Positions 14,034 to 21,271 of a stretch of 21,579 nt of DNA are shown in pieces (the stretch's first letter is position 1; each line of letters starts with the position of its first letter). The notes under the pieces are model-generated. The model saw only the letters and a list, made by a program, of their open reading frames with translations. It had not been told where the DNA came from and did no database searches. The position numbers and the translations under genes are program-made. Origin of the DNA: Aigarchaeota archaeon (GTDB taxonomy: Archaea > Thermoproteota > Nitrososphaeria_A > Caldarchaeales > Wolframiiraptoraceae). The DNA lies in the NCBI GenBank assembly GCA_025059415.1, contig JANXDQ010000014.1, positions 1 to 21,579 of the forward strand. Direction: 5' to 3'.

Positions 14034-14948
14034 CTAAACCCCTTTTCGTGACGTTAAAAAGGTTTCCCCGTAGAGGCTTTTGATGATATCCAAGTATTCC
14101 TCGGGCAATTCCCCGATCTTCCACCTTCGCCTAAAAAACCTTACGAGGCTCTCGATATCTCTCTTCAAGTGGTTCTTCGCCATAGGGTGGCTTGAGCTAA
14201 TCCATTGAGGCCAGTCTATAATCAGGGCCTCCTCTTCTGGTGTAATCAACACGTTGTATACGCTTAAGTCGCCGTGGACTACTCCGACATCATAGGCTTT
14301 TTTCACATTTTCGAGGACATCGCCCAGGACTCTCAGCGGATCTGTTAGGTATTGGGCTGATGCTATCTCTATCCCCTGGAAGAATTCGGTGACTATGACA
14401 TGTCTATTCCTCGCGATGGGTTTTGGGACCTTGACGCCTCTTGGATAAAGCATTCTGAGAGCTCTATATTCCTGCTCCGCCGATTTAATTGACGCCTCTA
14501 TGTAGCTCCGCGCGGATATGAGTGCCGTTCTATGCCTTTCATATTTCTTGAAACTCGTTCTGCCTATCCTGAAAAACTTAACCGCTAATCTCCGTCCATC
14601 CGGAGACATGGCATCATATACATCAGCTTCCTTTCCTATCCCAAGAGGCTTTCCAAGACTCTCAATTACATTTCGGCCAACCAAGAACTTAAGGGCGAGT
14701 AGATCTAACCCGTTATAGTTCATGCAGAATCCACGCTCTATTCCTAGGGGAGCCCATATAAGCCTGTATTCGTGGAGTTTCCTTAACAACTTCTCAGCTC
14801 TCGGCCCAATTCCGCTGGAGCTAATTATCACCTCTTTTGGGACAACCTCATACCTGGACATCTTTTCCTCTATTACCTCAAGTATTTTGAAGTGTTTTTC
14901 ATCCAACTTCTTGAAAACATCCCTGACATATCCCATTAGTGATGGCAA
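14034..14948 (-). CDS. rio2: RIO2-type atypical serine kinase/ATPase
   Basis: RIO2 acts in maturation of the small ribosomal subunit in archaea and eukaryotes. The 304-residue protein has the RIO2 N-terminal winged helix (residues 1-80, LDEKHFKILEVIEEKM...). The kinase domain follows, with P-loop LGIGKEADVYDA, ATP lysine in RLAVKFFRIG, and the RIO flexible loop RTSFKKYERHR. The catalytic loop is VVHGDLSVYNVLI and the metal Asp is in LIIDWPQW, where most family members have IDFPQ. The start is TTG 14948, supported by AGGTGA at 14956-14961 seven bases upstream; ATG 14936 is the only alternative nearby. It follows ileS by 59 bases on the same strand and has no TATA-like box of its own, so it is probably read from the ileS promoter. 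Confidence 0.93.
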   Translation of the reverse strand: MPSLMGYVRDVFKKLDEKHFKILEVIEEKMSRYEVVPKEVIISSSGIGPRAEKLLRKLHEYRLIWAPLGIERGFCMNYNGLDLLALKFLVGRNVIESLGKPLGIGKEADVYDAMSPDGRRLAVKFFRIGRTSFKKYERHRTALISARSYIEASIKSAEQEYRALRMLYPRGVKVPKPIARNRHVIVTEFFQGIEIASAQYLTDPLRVLGDVLENVKKAYDVGVVHGDLSVYNVLITPEEEALIIDWPQWISSSHPMAKNHLKRDIESLVRFFRRRWKIGELPEEYLDIIKSLYGETFLTSRKGV

Positions 14949-14955
14949 ACATCGG

Positions 14956-14961
14956 TCACCT
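14956..14961 (-). promoter_or_regulatory. Shine-Dalgarno-like site deciding the RIO2 TTG start
   Basis: AGGTGA on the minus strand, seven bases before TTG 14948, a good match to the archaeal anti-Shine-Dalgarno. Confidence 0.55.
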
Positions 14962-15007
14962 TCAGTGATGTCGACGGTTTTCGCGATTTCCTCCCACTTC
15001 TCATTCC

Positions 15008-18000
15008 TCAGTCAATTTTGGAGATCGTAATTCTAATCTTTTTTCCCTCAACGGTCCAGTCCCTTGAGTAACCTTCAACCCCCTCCTCGGGCTCCCTGAT
15101 CATGATGTCTAGTTTCTTGGCCCTGACCTCCTCCATTATGAAATCCTTTGACTCGTTTAAGAGCTCTAGATCCTCCTCGTCCTCAAGGATTATCGCGGCG
15201 TTGATATAGTCGGATACAACTAGGTCCATTTCCTTACGCATAACCTGTATTCTCCTAATGATTTCACGTGCGAGGGATTGCGCGATTATGTCCTTTGTCT
15301 CGGAGAAGTCGATGTATATATCGGCGAATTTACCCTGGACGCCGCTTAGGTTCTGAGGCAGCTCCTCCTCAAATAATAATTCATCCATGGTTAATTCGAT
15401 CATTTTTCCACTGCCTAAGAGGAGCTTAAATGATCCCTGGGATTCGATCGTCGATTTCACGAGTTCGCCGCTGACCTCCTTAAGCCTCGTAACTACTTCT
15501 CCGAGATCTTTCCCCAGCCTTGGTCCAAGAATCTTCAAGACCGGCTTGACGTTGATCTTTATTCCATCAGGCTTTTCCCCAACGTTGAGTATCTTAAGAT
15601 CGAGCGCATTTATTTGGGATTTGATGAATGCGCTGAGGTTTTCTAGGGCCTTCTTAATCCTCGGGCTTCTGGGAGAAAGTATCACGGATTTAACGGGCCA
15701 CCTCAGCTTTCTGCCATGTTTCTGCCTCAGCGCTATGGCCTCGGAGATTATGGACCTCACCACCTCCATTTCATCCTCGAGCTCCTGGTCCACGAGGTCG
15801 TCATCGCGTCTAGGCCACCTGCATAGGTGGACGCTTTCTGGATCCTCTTTGAGCTTAAGGTATTGATAGAGTTTTTCGGCGAGGTATGGTGTGATCGGGC
15901 TCATGAGGAGTATGAGTTTCTTCAGGACGTAGTAGAGTGTCGCGTAGACGGCGAGTTTATCCCAGGTCTCCTCCTCCACCCAAACCCTCCTCCTAACCGC
16001 CCTCACATATAGTCTGCTCAAATCATCTACGATGAAGTCTCTTAGAGACCTCGCGGCGGAATGGATCTCAAATGACTTCAAGCTCCTCGTGATATGACCC
16101 GTAAGCGTATTTATCCTCGATATTATCCAGCGATCTTCTGATCGAAGGTGCCTCCTCAAAGACTCGACGCCCAACCTTTCGGGGTCAAATTTGTCGAGTT
16201 CGAAGTATGTGAGTGCGAAAGAAAAGACGTTCCAAAGGATGTTTAAGTCCTGGACTACTTGGTTGAGCTCCGACTCGACGAAGTTCATGTTTTCCCATGG
16301 AGCCGACTTGGAGGTCAGGTAAAGTCTGAGGGGGTCGGCGCCATACTCCTTTATCATGTCCGCTGCCCATATCACGTTCCCCCTACTCTTACTCATCTTC
16401 CTGCCCTCGGCGTCCATGACGTGGCCCTGATTCAGGACGCTCTTATAGGGGGGCTCACCATAGAGTAACGTTGAGGTGAACATGAGCGTGTAGAACCATC
16501 CACGTGTCTGATCTATTGCTTCAGTGATGAAGTCATATGGGAATAGTTTCCTGAAAAGTTCCTGATTTCTTAAACCATCTATGCTCGCGGTATGCGCCAT
16601 CCCCGAGTCAAGCCAGGTATCCATCACAAATGGCTCCCGCTTCATCCATCCTCCACACTTCCTGCACTTGAACATCACTTGATCAACCCATGGTCTCAGC
16701 AACTTGATCTCAGGCGGCTTTACGTCTGCTTCTTCTAACTCCTTTTTACTCGAGACTATCTTGATCTCATTGCATCTTTCGCATCTCCAGACGGGTAGTG
16801 GTGTTCCCCAGACCTTGGTCCTAGTTATGCACCAGTCCTCGGCATTTTCCAGCCAGTCCCCGAATCTATGCTCTCCCGCCCACGAGGGTTTCCAGAAGAC
16901 ATCCTTATTCCCATCAACCATCAATTTCTTTATCCTCTTCACGCTTAGGAACCACTGTCCACTCGAGAGGTATATTAGCGGCGAATCGCACCTCCAGCAA
17001 TGCGGGTAATTGTGGATCACCTTATCCGATTTTATGAGCGCTCCCTTCTCCCTGAGATAGTTTATCACGAGCTCGCTGACCTCCTTGAAGTATTTTCCGG
17101 CGAATTCCCCTCCATCCTCCATGAAGACGCCGTTAGCCCCAACCGGGTTGAAGATCGGCAACCCCACCTCCTTGCCGACCTCGAAGTCCTCGGGGCCATG
17201 TGCTGGGGCCATGTGGACGCATCCTGTCCCCTCCTCCATTGTGACGAATTCTGCGGCTATCACCGTATGCGCTGGGGGGCCGTGATTAAGATGGACTGGA
17301 ACCTTTTCGATTAATGGGTGCCGATACCTCAGCCCAACTATCGCGGATCCCTTAAACCTATCCAGGACATCATAATTAGTTACGTCGAGCGCTCCTAGGA
17401 CCAGGGCCATGAGCTTACTCGCCAGAATCCAGACCTCATCTCCCACCTTTACCTTAACATATTCCTCATAGGGGTGCACGGCGACTGCTTCGTTTGCCAC
17501 CAGGGTCCAGGGCGTCGTCGTCCAGATGACGATATAGAGGTTCTCCGAATCCTCGATTTTGAACTTGACGTAGATCGAGGGATCCTCTACCTCCTTGTAT
17601 CCCTGAGCGACCTCGTGGCTGCTGAGCGGCGTCTCGCAGTTGGGGCAGAAGGGGACCACCCTAAAGCTCTCCACAAGATCTCCCTTTTCATGCGCTTGTT
17701 TGATGAGCCACCAGACGTGTTCTATGTAGTTCTCTCTCCTGGTTTCGTAGGCGTTATCGTAGTCGAGCCAGACGGCGAGCCTTTCAGAAACATCTCTCCA
17801 GTGGGCAATGTAGTGGTCAACTAGTTTCTGCGCCTCCTCAACGAACTTCTCCATTCCGATTCTCTCGATGTCTTTCTTAGTCTTTAGGCCCAGCTTCTTC
17901 TCGACCTCGAGCTCCGTTGGAAGTCCCAGGCAATCCCATCCACCCCTCCTCCAGACATGGAGACCATTCATCCCATGAAATCTCAGGGTAATGTCCTTGT

Positions 18001-18184
18001 AGATTCTGCCCCTGGCGTGACCGACATGCATGTATCCATTCGCCGTTGGGGGCCCCTCGAGGAAGGCGAAGATAGGCCCCCCCTCATTCATCCTAAAAAC
18101 CTTCTCCAGGATCTTATTCTCCCTCCACCACCTCGAGACCTCTTCTTCAACCCTTATCGGGTCATATCGCCCGGTCAGCGCCAT
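15008..18184 (-). CDS. ileS: Isoleucyl-tRNA synthetase
   Basis: Charges tRNA-Ile and edits misactivated valine. From ATG 18184 the protein has 1058 residues, the usual size for the archaeal/eukaryotic type. The class I HIGH motif is HVGHARG (about residue 53-59), preceded by FLEGPPTANGYMH. The CP1 editing domain starts near IVIWTTTPWTLVANEA. Zinc-binding cysteine pairs appear in CPNCETPL, HCWRCDSPL, WRCERCNE and FKCRKCGGW. The KMSKS motif is GRKMSKSRGNV. The C-terminal anticodon-binding helices continue to the end. The frame is open to a GTG at 18205, but the TATA-like box near 18214 predicts a start near 18188, so ATG 18184 with a leader of about four bases is preferred. It is the first gene of the ileS, RIO2, zinc-ribbon membrane protein run. 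Confidence 0.97.
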   Translation of the reverse strand: MALTGRYDPIRVEEEVSRWWRENKILEKVFRMNEGGPIFAFLEGPPTANGYMHVGHARGRIYKDITLRFHGMNGLHVWRRGGWDCLGLPTELEVEKKLGLKTKKDIERIGMEKFVEEAQKLVDHYIAHWRDVSERLAVWLDYDNAYETRRENYIEHVWWLIKQAHEKGDLVESFRVVPFCPNCETPLSSHEVAQGYKEVEDPSIYVKFKIEDSENLYIVIWTTTPWTLVANEAVAVHPYEEYVKVKVGDEVWILASKLMALVLGALDVTNYDVLDRFKGSAIVGLRYRHPLIEKVPVHLNHGPPAHTVIAAEFVTMEEGTGCVHMAPAHGPEDFEVGKEVGLPIFNPVGANGVFMEDGGEFAGKYFKEVSELVINYLREKGALIKSDKVIHNYPHCWRCDSPLIYLSSGQWFLSVKRIKKLMVDGNKDVFWKPSWAGEHRFGDWLENAEDWCITRTKVWGTPLPVWRCERCNEIKIVSSKKELEEADVKPPEIKLLRPWVDQVMFKCRKCGGWMKREPFVMDTWLDSGMAHTASIDGLRNQELFRKLFPYDFITEAIDQTRGWFYTLMFTSTLLYGEPPYKSVLNQGHVMDAEGRKMSKSRGNVIWAADMIKEYGADPLRLYLTSKSAPWENMNFVESELNQVVQDLNILWNVFSFALTYFELDKFDPERLGVESLRRHLRSEDRWIISRINTLTGHITRSLKSFEIHSAARSLRDFIVDDLSRLYVRAVRRRVWVEEETWDKLAVYATLYYVLKKLILLMSPITPYLAEKLYQYLKLKEDPESVHLCRWPRRDDDLVDQELEDEMEVVRSIISEAIALRQKHGRKLRWPVKSVILSPRSPRIKKALENLSAFIKSQINALDLKILNVGEKPDGIKINVKPVLKILGPRLGKDLGEVVTRLKEVSGELVKSTIESQGSFKLLLGSGKMIELTMDELLFEEELPQNLSGVQGKFADIYIDFSETKDIIAQSLAREIIRRIQVMRKEMDLVVSDYINAAIILEDEEDLELLNESKDFIMEEVRAKKLDIMIREPEEGVEGYSRDWTVEGKKIRITISKID

Positions 18185-18209
18185 TTCAAGAACACCCCAT
18201 AACACGCGT

Positions 18210-18220
18210 TAATATTTTTA
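18210..18220 (-). promoter_or_regulatory. TATA-like box of ileS
   Basis: TAAAAATATTA on the minus strand, centred about 30 bases before ATG 18184. The AT-rich block is nearly symmetric, so it could also serve a plus-strand transcript into the GC-rich element at 18232-18300. Confidence 0.45.
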
Positions 18221-18231
18221 CATAACCGAGT

Positions 18232-18300
18232 TAGGTGGAGGAGCTTCTGTCCCCGGGGAGCTAGGTAATTTGGCGGGCCATCGCCACCCTTTCCCGGGTG
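18232..18300. other. GC-rich structured intergenic block, possible small RNA
   Basis: The stretch 18241-18300 is 39/60 GC, while its flanks are 20-25% GC (18201-18220 and 18301-18330). It contains several inverted repeats: CCCCGGGG at 18251-18258, GGCG/CGCC around GGCCAT (18272-18285), and CACCC/GGGTG at 18286-18300. An outer pair, GGTGG (18234-18238) with CCACC (18284-18288), could close the region. TATA-like blocks lie on both sides (18210-18220 and 18315-18324), each about 25 bases from a plausible start. It has no C, D or ACA box set that I can accept, and no convincing coding frame. Folded RNA genes in thermophiles often appear as such GC-rich islands. Strand and class are unknown. Confidence 0.3.
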
Positions 18301-18365
18301 AATGATACAATTCGAAAAATTTAAGTCTAAAGCCACCCTCTCTGAACTTTTCAGTCTATCTATCC

Positions 18366-18714
18366 TTACAATTCCTCAAAACATTCGACGACATCCTTAT
18401 GCTCTCCATATCGAACCACGTAGACCCCATAATCCCCAACCATACATAGTTCTTCTGAGCCACTTGGAATTTTTTTCGAAGAAGAATATCTGGTTGGAGC
18501 GGTTGTCGAGCACTTTAACGCTCACTATTTCTTGATTCGCGTGGACTATCACGGCGTTGTTGCGGTAGTAGGCATAGAGTGGTGTAGGGGGCGGCGGGGA
18601 CGGCGCCCTCTGGATATAATATGTGTAGAAGTGGACCGCGATTCCCGCGATTATGAGGAGGGCGATGCCTATCATGAGCACACCAATCTTTGAGAAATCC
18701 CTAAACGAGCTCAC
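18366..18714 (-). pseudogene. Small one-TM membrane protein, apparently frameshifted at an A7 run
   Basis: I do not recognise this family. From the GTG at 18714 the protein begins SSFRDFSKIG and continues with one membrane helix (about residues 11-32, VLMIGIALLIIAGIAVHFYT), a proline-rich linker (APSPPPPTP) and a beta-rich outer domain (NNAVIVHANQEIVSVKVLDN). After FFFE the frame crosses seven A bases (18470-18476) and then reads a poor tail, NSKWLRRTMYGWGLWG, stopping at 18397. If one A is removed, the frame continues as KIPSGSEELCMVGDYGVYVV and on to a stop at 18366, giving a coherent 115-residue protein. This points to a real one-base insertion, a sequencing error, or slippage. The frame is open upstream to a TTG at 18774, but a TATA-like box at 18745-18754 lies inside that extension, which favours GTG 18714. 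Confidence 0.6.
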
Positions 18715-18744
18715 CGCAGGCCCCAATAAACCCAATAAGGCCTC

Positions 18745-18754
18745 TTTAAAATAA
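18745..18754 (-). promoter_or_regulatory. TATA-like box of the small membrane protein gene
   Basis: TTATTTTAAA on the minus strand, centred about 35 bases before GTG 18714. Confidence 0.4.
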
Positions 18755-18891
18755 TCTTTCCCTAAAGCTCTCAACGAATTCTCCGGGCATTCTAGTGTTT
18801 AAAGTGGTTAGACGACCATCAAGCCGGAATCATCACGTGTTTTAGGAGTATAACCCCCGAGTTGGCTGGGTAGGCTTGGATTCGGGAACCC

Positions 18892-18898
18892 TTAATTA
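18892..18898 (+). promoter_or_regulatory. TATA-like box of the DNA ligase gene
   Basis: TTAATTA is centred 25-28 bases before the GTG at 18920 and ATG at 18923, predicting a leaderless message. A T6 run at 18911-18916 separates it from the start codon. Confidence 0.5.
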
Positions 18899-18922
18899 GA
18901 CCGGCTCCCATTTTTTCTCGTG

Positions 18923-20710
18923 ATGTTCTTCTCCGAGCTCGTCGAATTTTATGAGCGGATTGAGGCAATCACTGGGAGAATAGAGATGACTAACCTGCTG
19001 GTCCAGCTCCTCAAGATAACTCCACCCGAGATAATCGATAAAGTGGTGTACCTAACGCTTGGAGAGGTTTATCCACCATTCATCGGCCTCGAGCTTGGAG
19101 TGGCCGACAAGATGGCCCTGAAGGCCGTGAAGCTGGCCTCGGGGATGAGTGAACGTGATGTGGAGCGGGCCTACAAGGAGCTCGGTGACGTCGGGCTCGT
19201 GGGGGAGCGGATGCTGGCGGAGAAGAGCCAGGTCACATTATTCATGCAACAGCTAATGGTCGAAGATGTCTATTCGGCGCTGGAGAAGATAGCGAGGGTG
19301 AGCGGGGAGGGATCCATGGAGACGAAGATCCAGATACTCAGCGGCCTACTAGCATCCGCTCAACCAAAGGAGGCCAAGTACATCCTCAGGATAGTCATGG
19401 GCAAGATGAGGCTTGGGGTAGCGGACATGACCATACTCGATGCCTTGGCAATACTCTTCGGAGGGGGAAAGGAGGCACGAGACTTATTCGAGAGAGCATA
19501 TAATCTCAGCTCCGACATAGGTTACGTCGCCAAGGTCGCTGCACAAATAGGGCTCGACGGGATCAAGAAGTTTAAGATAACTCTAGGCAAGCCGATCAGG
19601 CCCATGCTCGCCGAGAGGCTGTCCTCCGCTGAAGAGATCCTCGAGAAAATTGGGGGAAAATGCATCGCGGAATACAAATATGATGGGGAGAGAATGCAGA
19701 TTCATAAGGATGGGGACGAAGTTTTAATTTTTTCCAGAAGACTTGAGAACATCACTTCACAGTACCCGGATGTCTTGGAGCTCGTGAGGAAACATGTCAA
19801 GGCCGGCGAGGCGATTCTCGAATGCGAGTGCGTAGCCGTCGACCCCGAGACAGGCGACATGCTCCCATTTCAGGAACTAATGCATAGAAAGAGGAAGCAC
19901 GACGTCCATAAAGCGGTTGAACAATATCCGGTCATCGTCCACTTTTTTGACGCGCTCTACGTCGATGGCAGGGATCTGACGCTGGAGCCCCTCGAGGTCA
20001 GGAGGAAAACACTTGAATCGATAATTGAGGAGGGGGAGCGCGTCAAGCTCAGCAAGGGAATAATAACGGATGATCCAAATGAGATAGAGAAATTTCTCCA
20101 CGAGGCCGTTGAGGAGGGATGCGAGGGATTGGTCGTTAAAGCCCTCGGTGAGGAAGCGATTTACCGCGCGGGGGCTAGGGGGTGGCTTTGGATCAAGCTC
20201 AAGAGATCCTATAAGAGCGAGATGGTGGATACGGTCGACCTAGTTGTTGTCGGGGCTTTCCACGGCAGGGGCAAGCGGAGTGGGACATATGGAGCATTAT
20301 TGATGGCAGCATATGATAAGCAGAGAGACGTATTCCAATCGGTCTGCAAGGTCGGTAGTGGATTCACCGATGAGGATCTCAGAAAGCTCCCCGAATTATT
20401 GGGGCCATACAAGATCTCGCATAGACATGCGAGGGTCGAGACGGGGATGGAGGCTGACATCTGGTTTGAGCCGAAGACAGTCCTCGAGATAATCGGGGAC
20501 GAGATAACGATAAGCCCGATACACCGCGCCGCCTGGGGGATGATAAGGGAGGGATACGGCCTGGCAATCAGATTCCCAAGATTCACAGGAAGGTATCGCT
20601 TCGACAAGGCCCCAGAAGATGCTACGACGATCGATGAGTTAATAGAGATGTATAGGAGGCAGTTGAAGAAGTTGATGCCGAGCCCAGCCGAGGGCCAGGG
20701 GGCGACCTAA
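18923..20710 (+). CDS. lig: ATP-dependent DNA ligase
   Basis: Seals nicks in DNA at replication and repair. The protein has 595 residues from ATG 18923, the normal size for archaeal ligases. An N-terminal DNA-binding domain (1-215) precedes the nucleotidyltransferase motif I, EYKYDGERMQ, with adenylated lysine at about K252. Motif III is VHFFDALYVDG, motif IV EEGCEGLVVKAL, and motif V WIKLKRSY. The OB-fold motif VI region contains the TISPIHRAAWGM and FPRFTGRYR segments. A GTG three bases earlier could also start the protein; the TATA-like box at 18892-18898 cannot separate them. The tail SPAEGQGAT is short and unstructured. A coiled-coil gene starts one base after the stop codon. Confidence 0.96.
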   Translation: MFFSELVEFYERIEAITGRIEMTNLLVQLLKITPPEIIDKVVYLTLGEVYPPFIGLELGVADKMALKAVKLASGMSERDVERAYKELGDVGLVGERMLAEKSQVTLFMQQLMVEDVYSALEKIARVSGEGSMETKIQILSGLLASAQPKEAKYILRIVMGKMRLGVADMTILDALAILFGGGKEARDLFERAYNLSSDIGYVAKVAAQIGLDGIKKFKITLGKPIRPMLAERLSSAEEILEKIGGKCIAEYKYDGERMQIHKDGDEVLIFSRRLENITSQYPDVLELVRKHVKAGEAILECECVAVDPETGDMLPFQELMHRKRKHDVHKAVEQYPVIVHFFDALYVDGRDLTLEPLEVRRKTLESIIEEGERVKLSKGIITDDPNEIEKFLHEAVEEGCEGLVVKALGEEAIYRAGARGWLWIKLKRSYKSEMVDTVDLVVVGAFHGRGKRSGTYGALLMAAYDKQRDVFQSVCKVGSGFTDEDLRKLPELLGPYKISHRHARVETGMEADIWFEPKTVLEIIGDEITISPIHRAAWGMIREGYGLAIRFPRFTGRYRFDKAPEDATTIDELIEMYRRQLKKLMPSPAEGQGAT

Positions 20711-20711
20711 G

Positions 20712-21266
20712 ATGGGTGAGGAATCGGATAAAGCCAGAGAACTCGCGGAGGTGAAGGAATACATCGAGAGAAGGCTGGAGGAGCTGAAATCCGAGATCTC
20801 GCTACTCGAGAAGCTGAAGAAATTCATCGATGACGAGTTGGCGAGAGTCAGCTTTAAAAAAGCTGTTGAAGTTAAGCCTGTTGAAAGAATTGAGAAAACT
20901 CCTCCACAAGAATCGGCTGGGGCAAGGGTTCTCAGATCTAAGACCGGTGAAATCTTGGCAAGAGTCATTACTTCACCTAATGAGTTGAGGTTTATAATTG
21001 ATGAGGGCGTGAACCTCACCCGCGACTCGAAGCCCTTCCAATCATTTCTCGTAAAGAAGGTTTTTGAGGCTATGAATAAGTCGGATCTCGAACGCATCGA
21101 CCGCGGCCTTATCCCACCGGGCCACGAATTAACTTACGAAGTCATCTATGATGGTGACAGGATCAAGGAGATCCTCGTGAGGAACTTTAGGGAGGAGTAT
21201 AGGCTCAGGGAGATAATCAACGCGGTTAGGTGGACTTTGGAGACCGTTGCCGCCTCCGGACGGTGA
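20712..21266 (+). CDS. Coiled-coil protein coupled to DNA ligase, function unknown
   Basis: I do not recognise this 184-residue protein. Residues 5-48 form a long amphipathic, Glu/Lys-rich helix (ELAEVKEYIERRLEELKSEI...), very likely coiled-coil. A linker with KTPPQESAG follows at 63-71. The rest is a compact soluble domain of mixed alpha/beta character: ARVLRSKTGEILARVITSPN, then RDSKPFQSFLVKKVFEAM, IPPGHELTYEVIYDGDRI, and REIINAVRWTLETV. There are no cysteines, signal peptide or membrane segments. The ATG is a single base after the ligase stop, so the genes are cotranscribed and probably translationally coupled. That suggests a role in DNA replication or repair, or simply stable pairing. 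Its stop is five bases from the stop of the convergent YjbQ-family gene. Confidence 0.75.
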   Translation: MGEESDKARELAEVKEYIERRLEELKSEISLLEKLKKFIDDELARVSFKKAVEVKPVERIEKTPPQESAGARVLRSKTGEILARVITSPNELRFIIDEGVNLTRDSKPFQSFLVKKVFEAMNKSDLERIDRGLIPPGHELTYEVIYDGDRIKEILVRNFREEYRLREIINAVRWTLETVAASGR

Positions 21267-21271
21267 TCAAC

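Noticed and set aside
14936..15004. 22-codon minus-strand open frame between ileS and RIO2
   Set aside because: Short, basic low-complexity translation overlapping the RIO2 start; the AGGTGA inside it serves RIO2.
18241..18300. H/ACA RNA in the GC-rich block (minus strand has AAATTA and ACA)
   Set aside because: The hairpins are too short, and there is no pseudouridylation pocket in the expected place, so the H and ACA matches are probably chance.
18825..18838. Minus-strand GTGATGA upstream of ligase as a second C/D box RNA
   Set aside because: A C box alone: no CTGA occurs at guide distance downstream on that strand.
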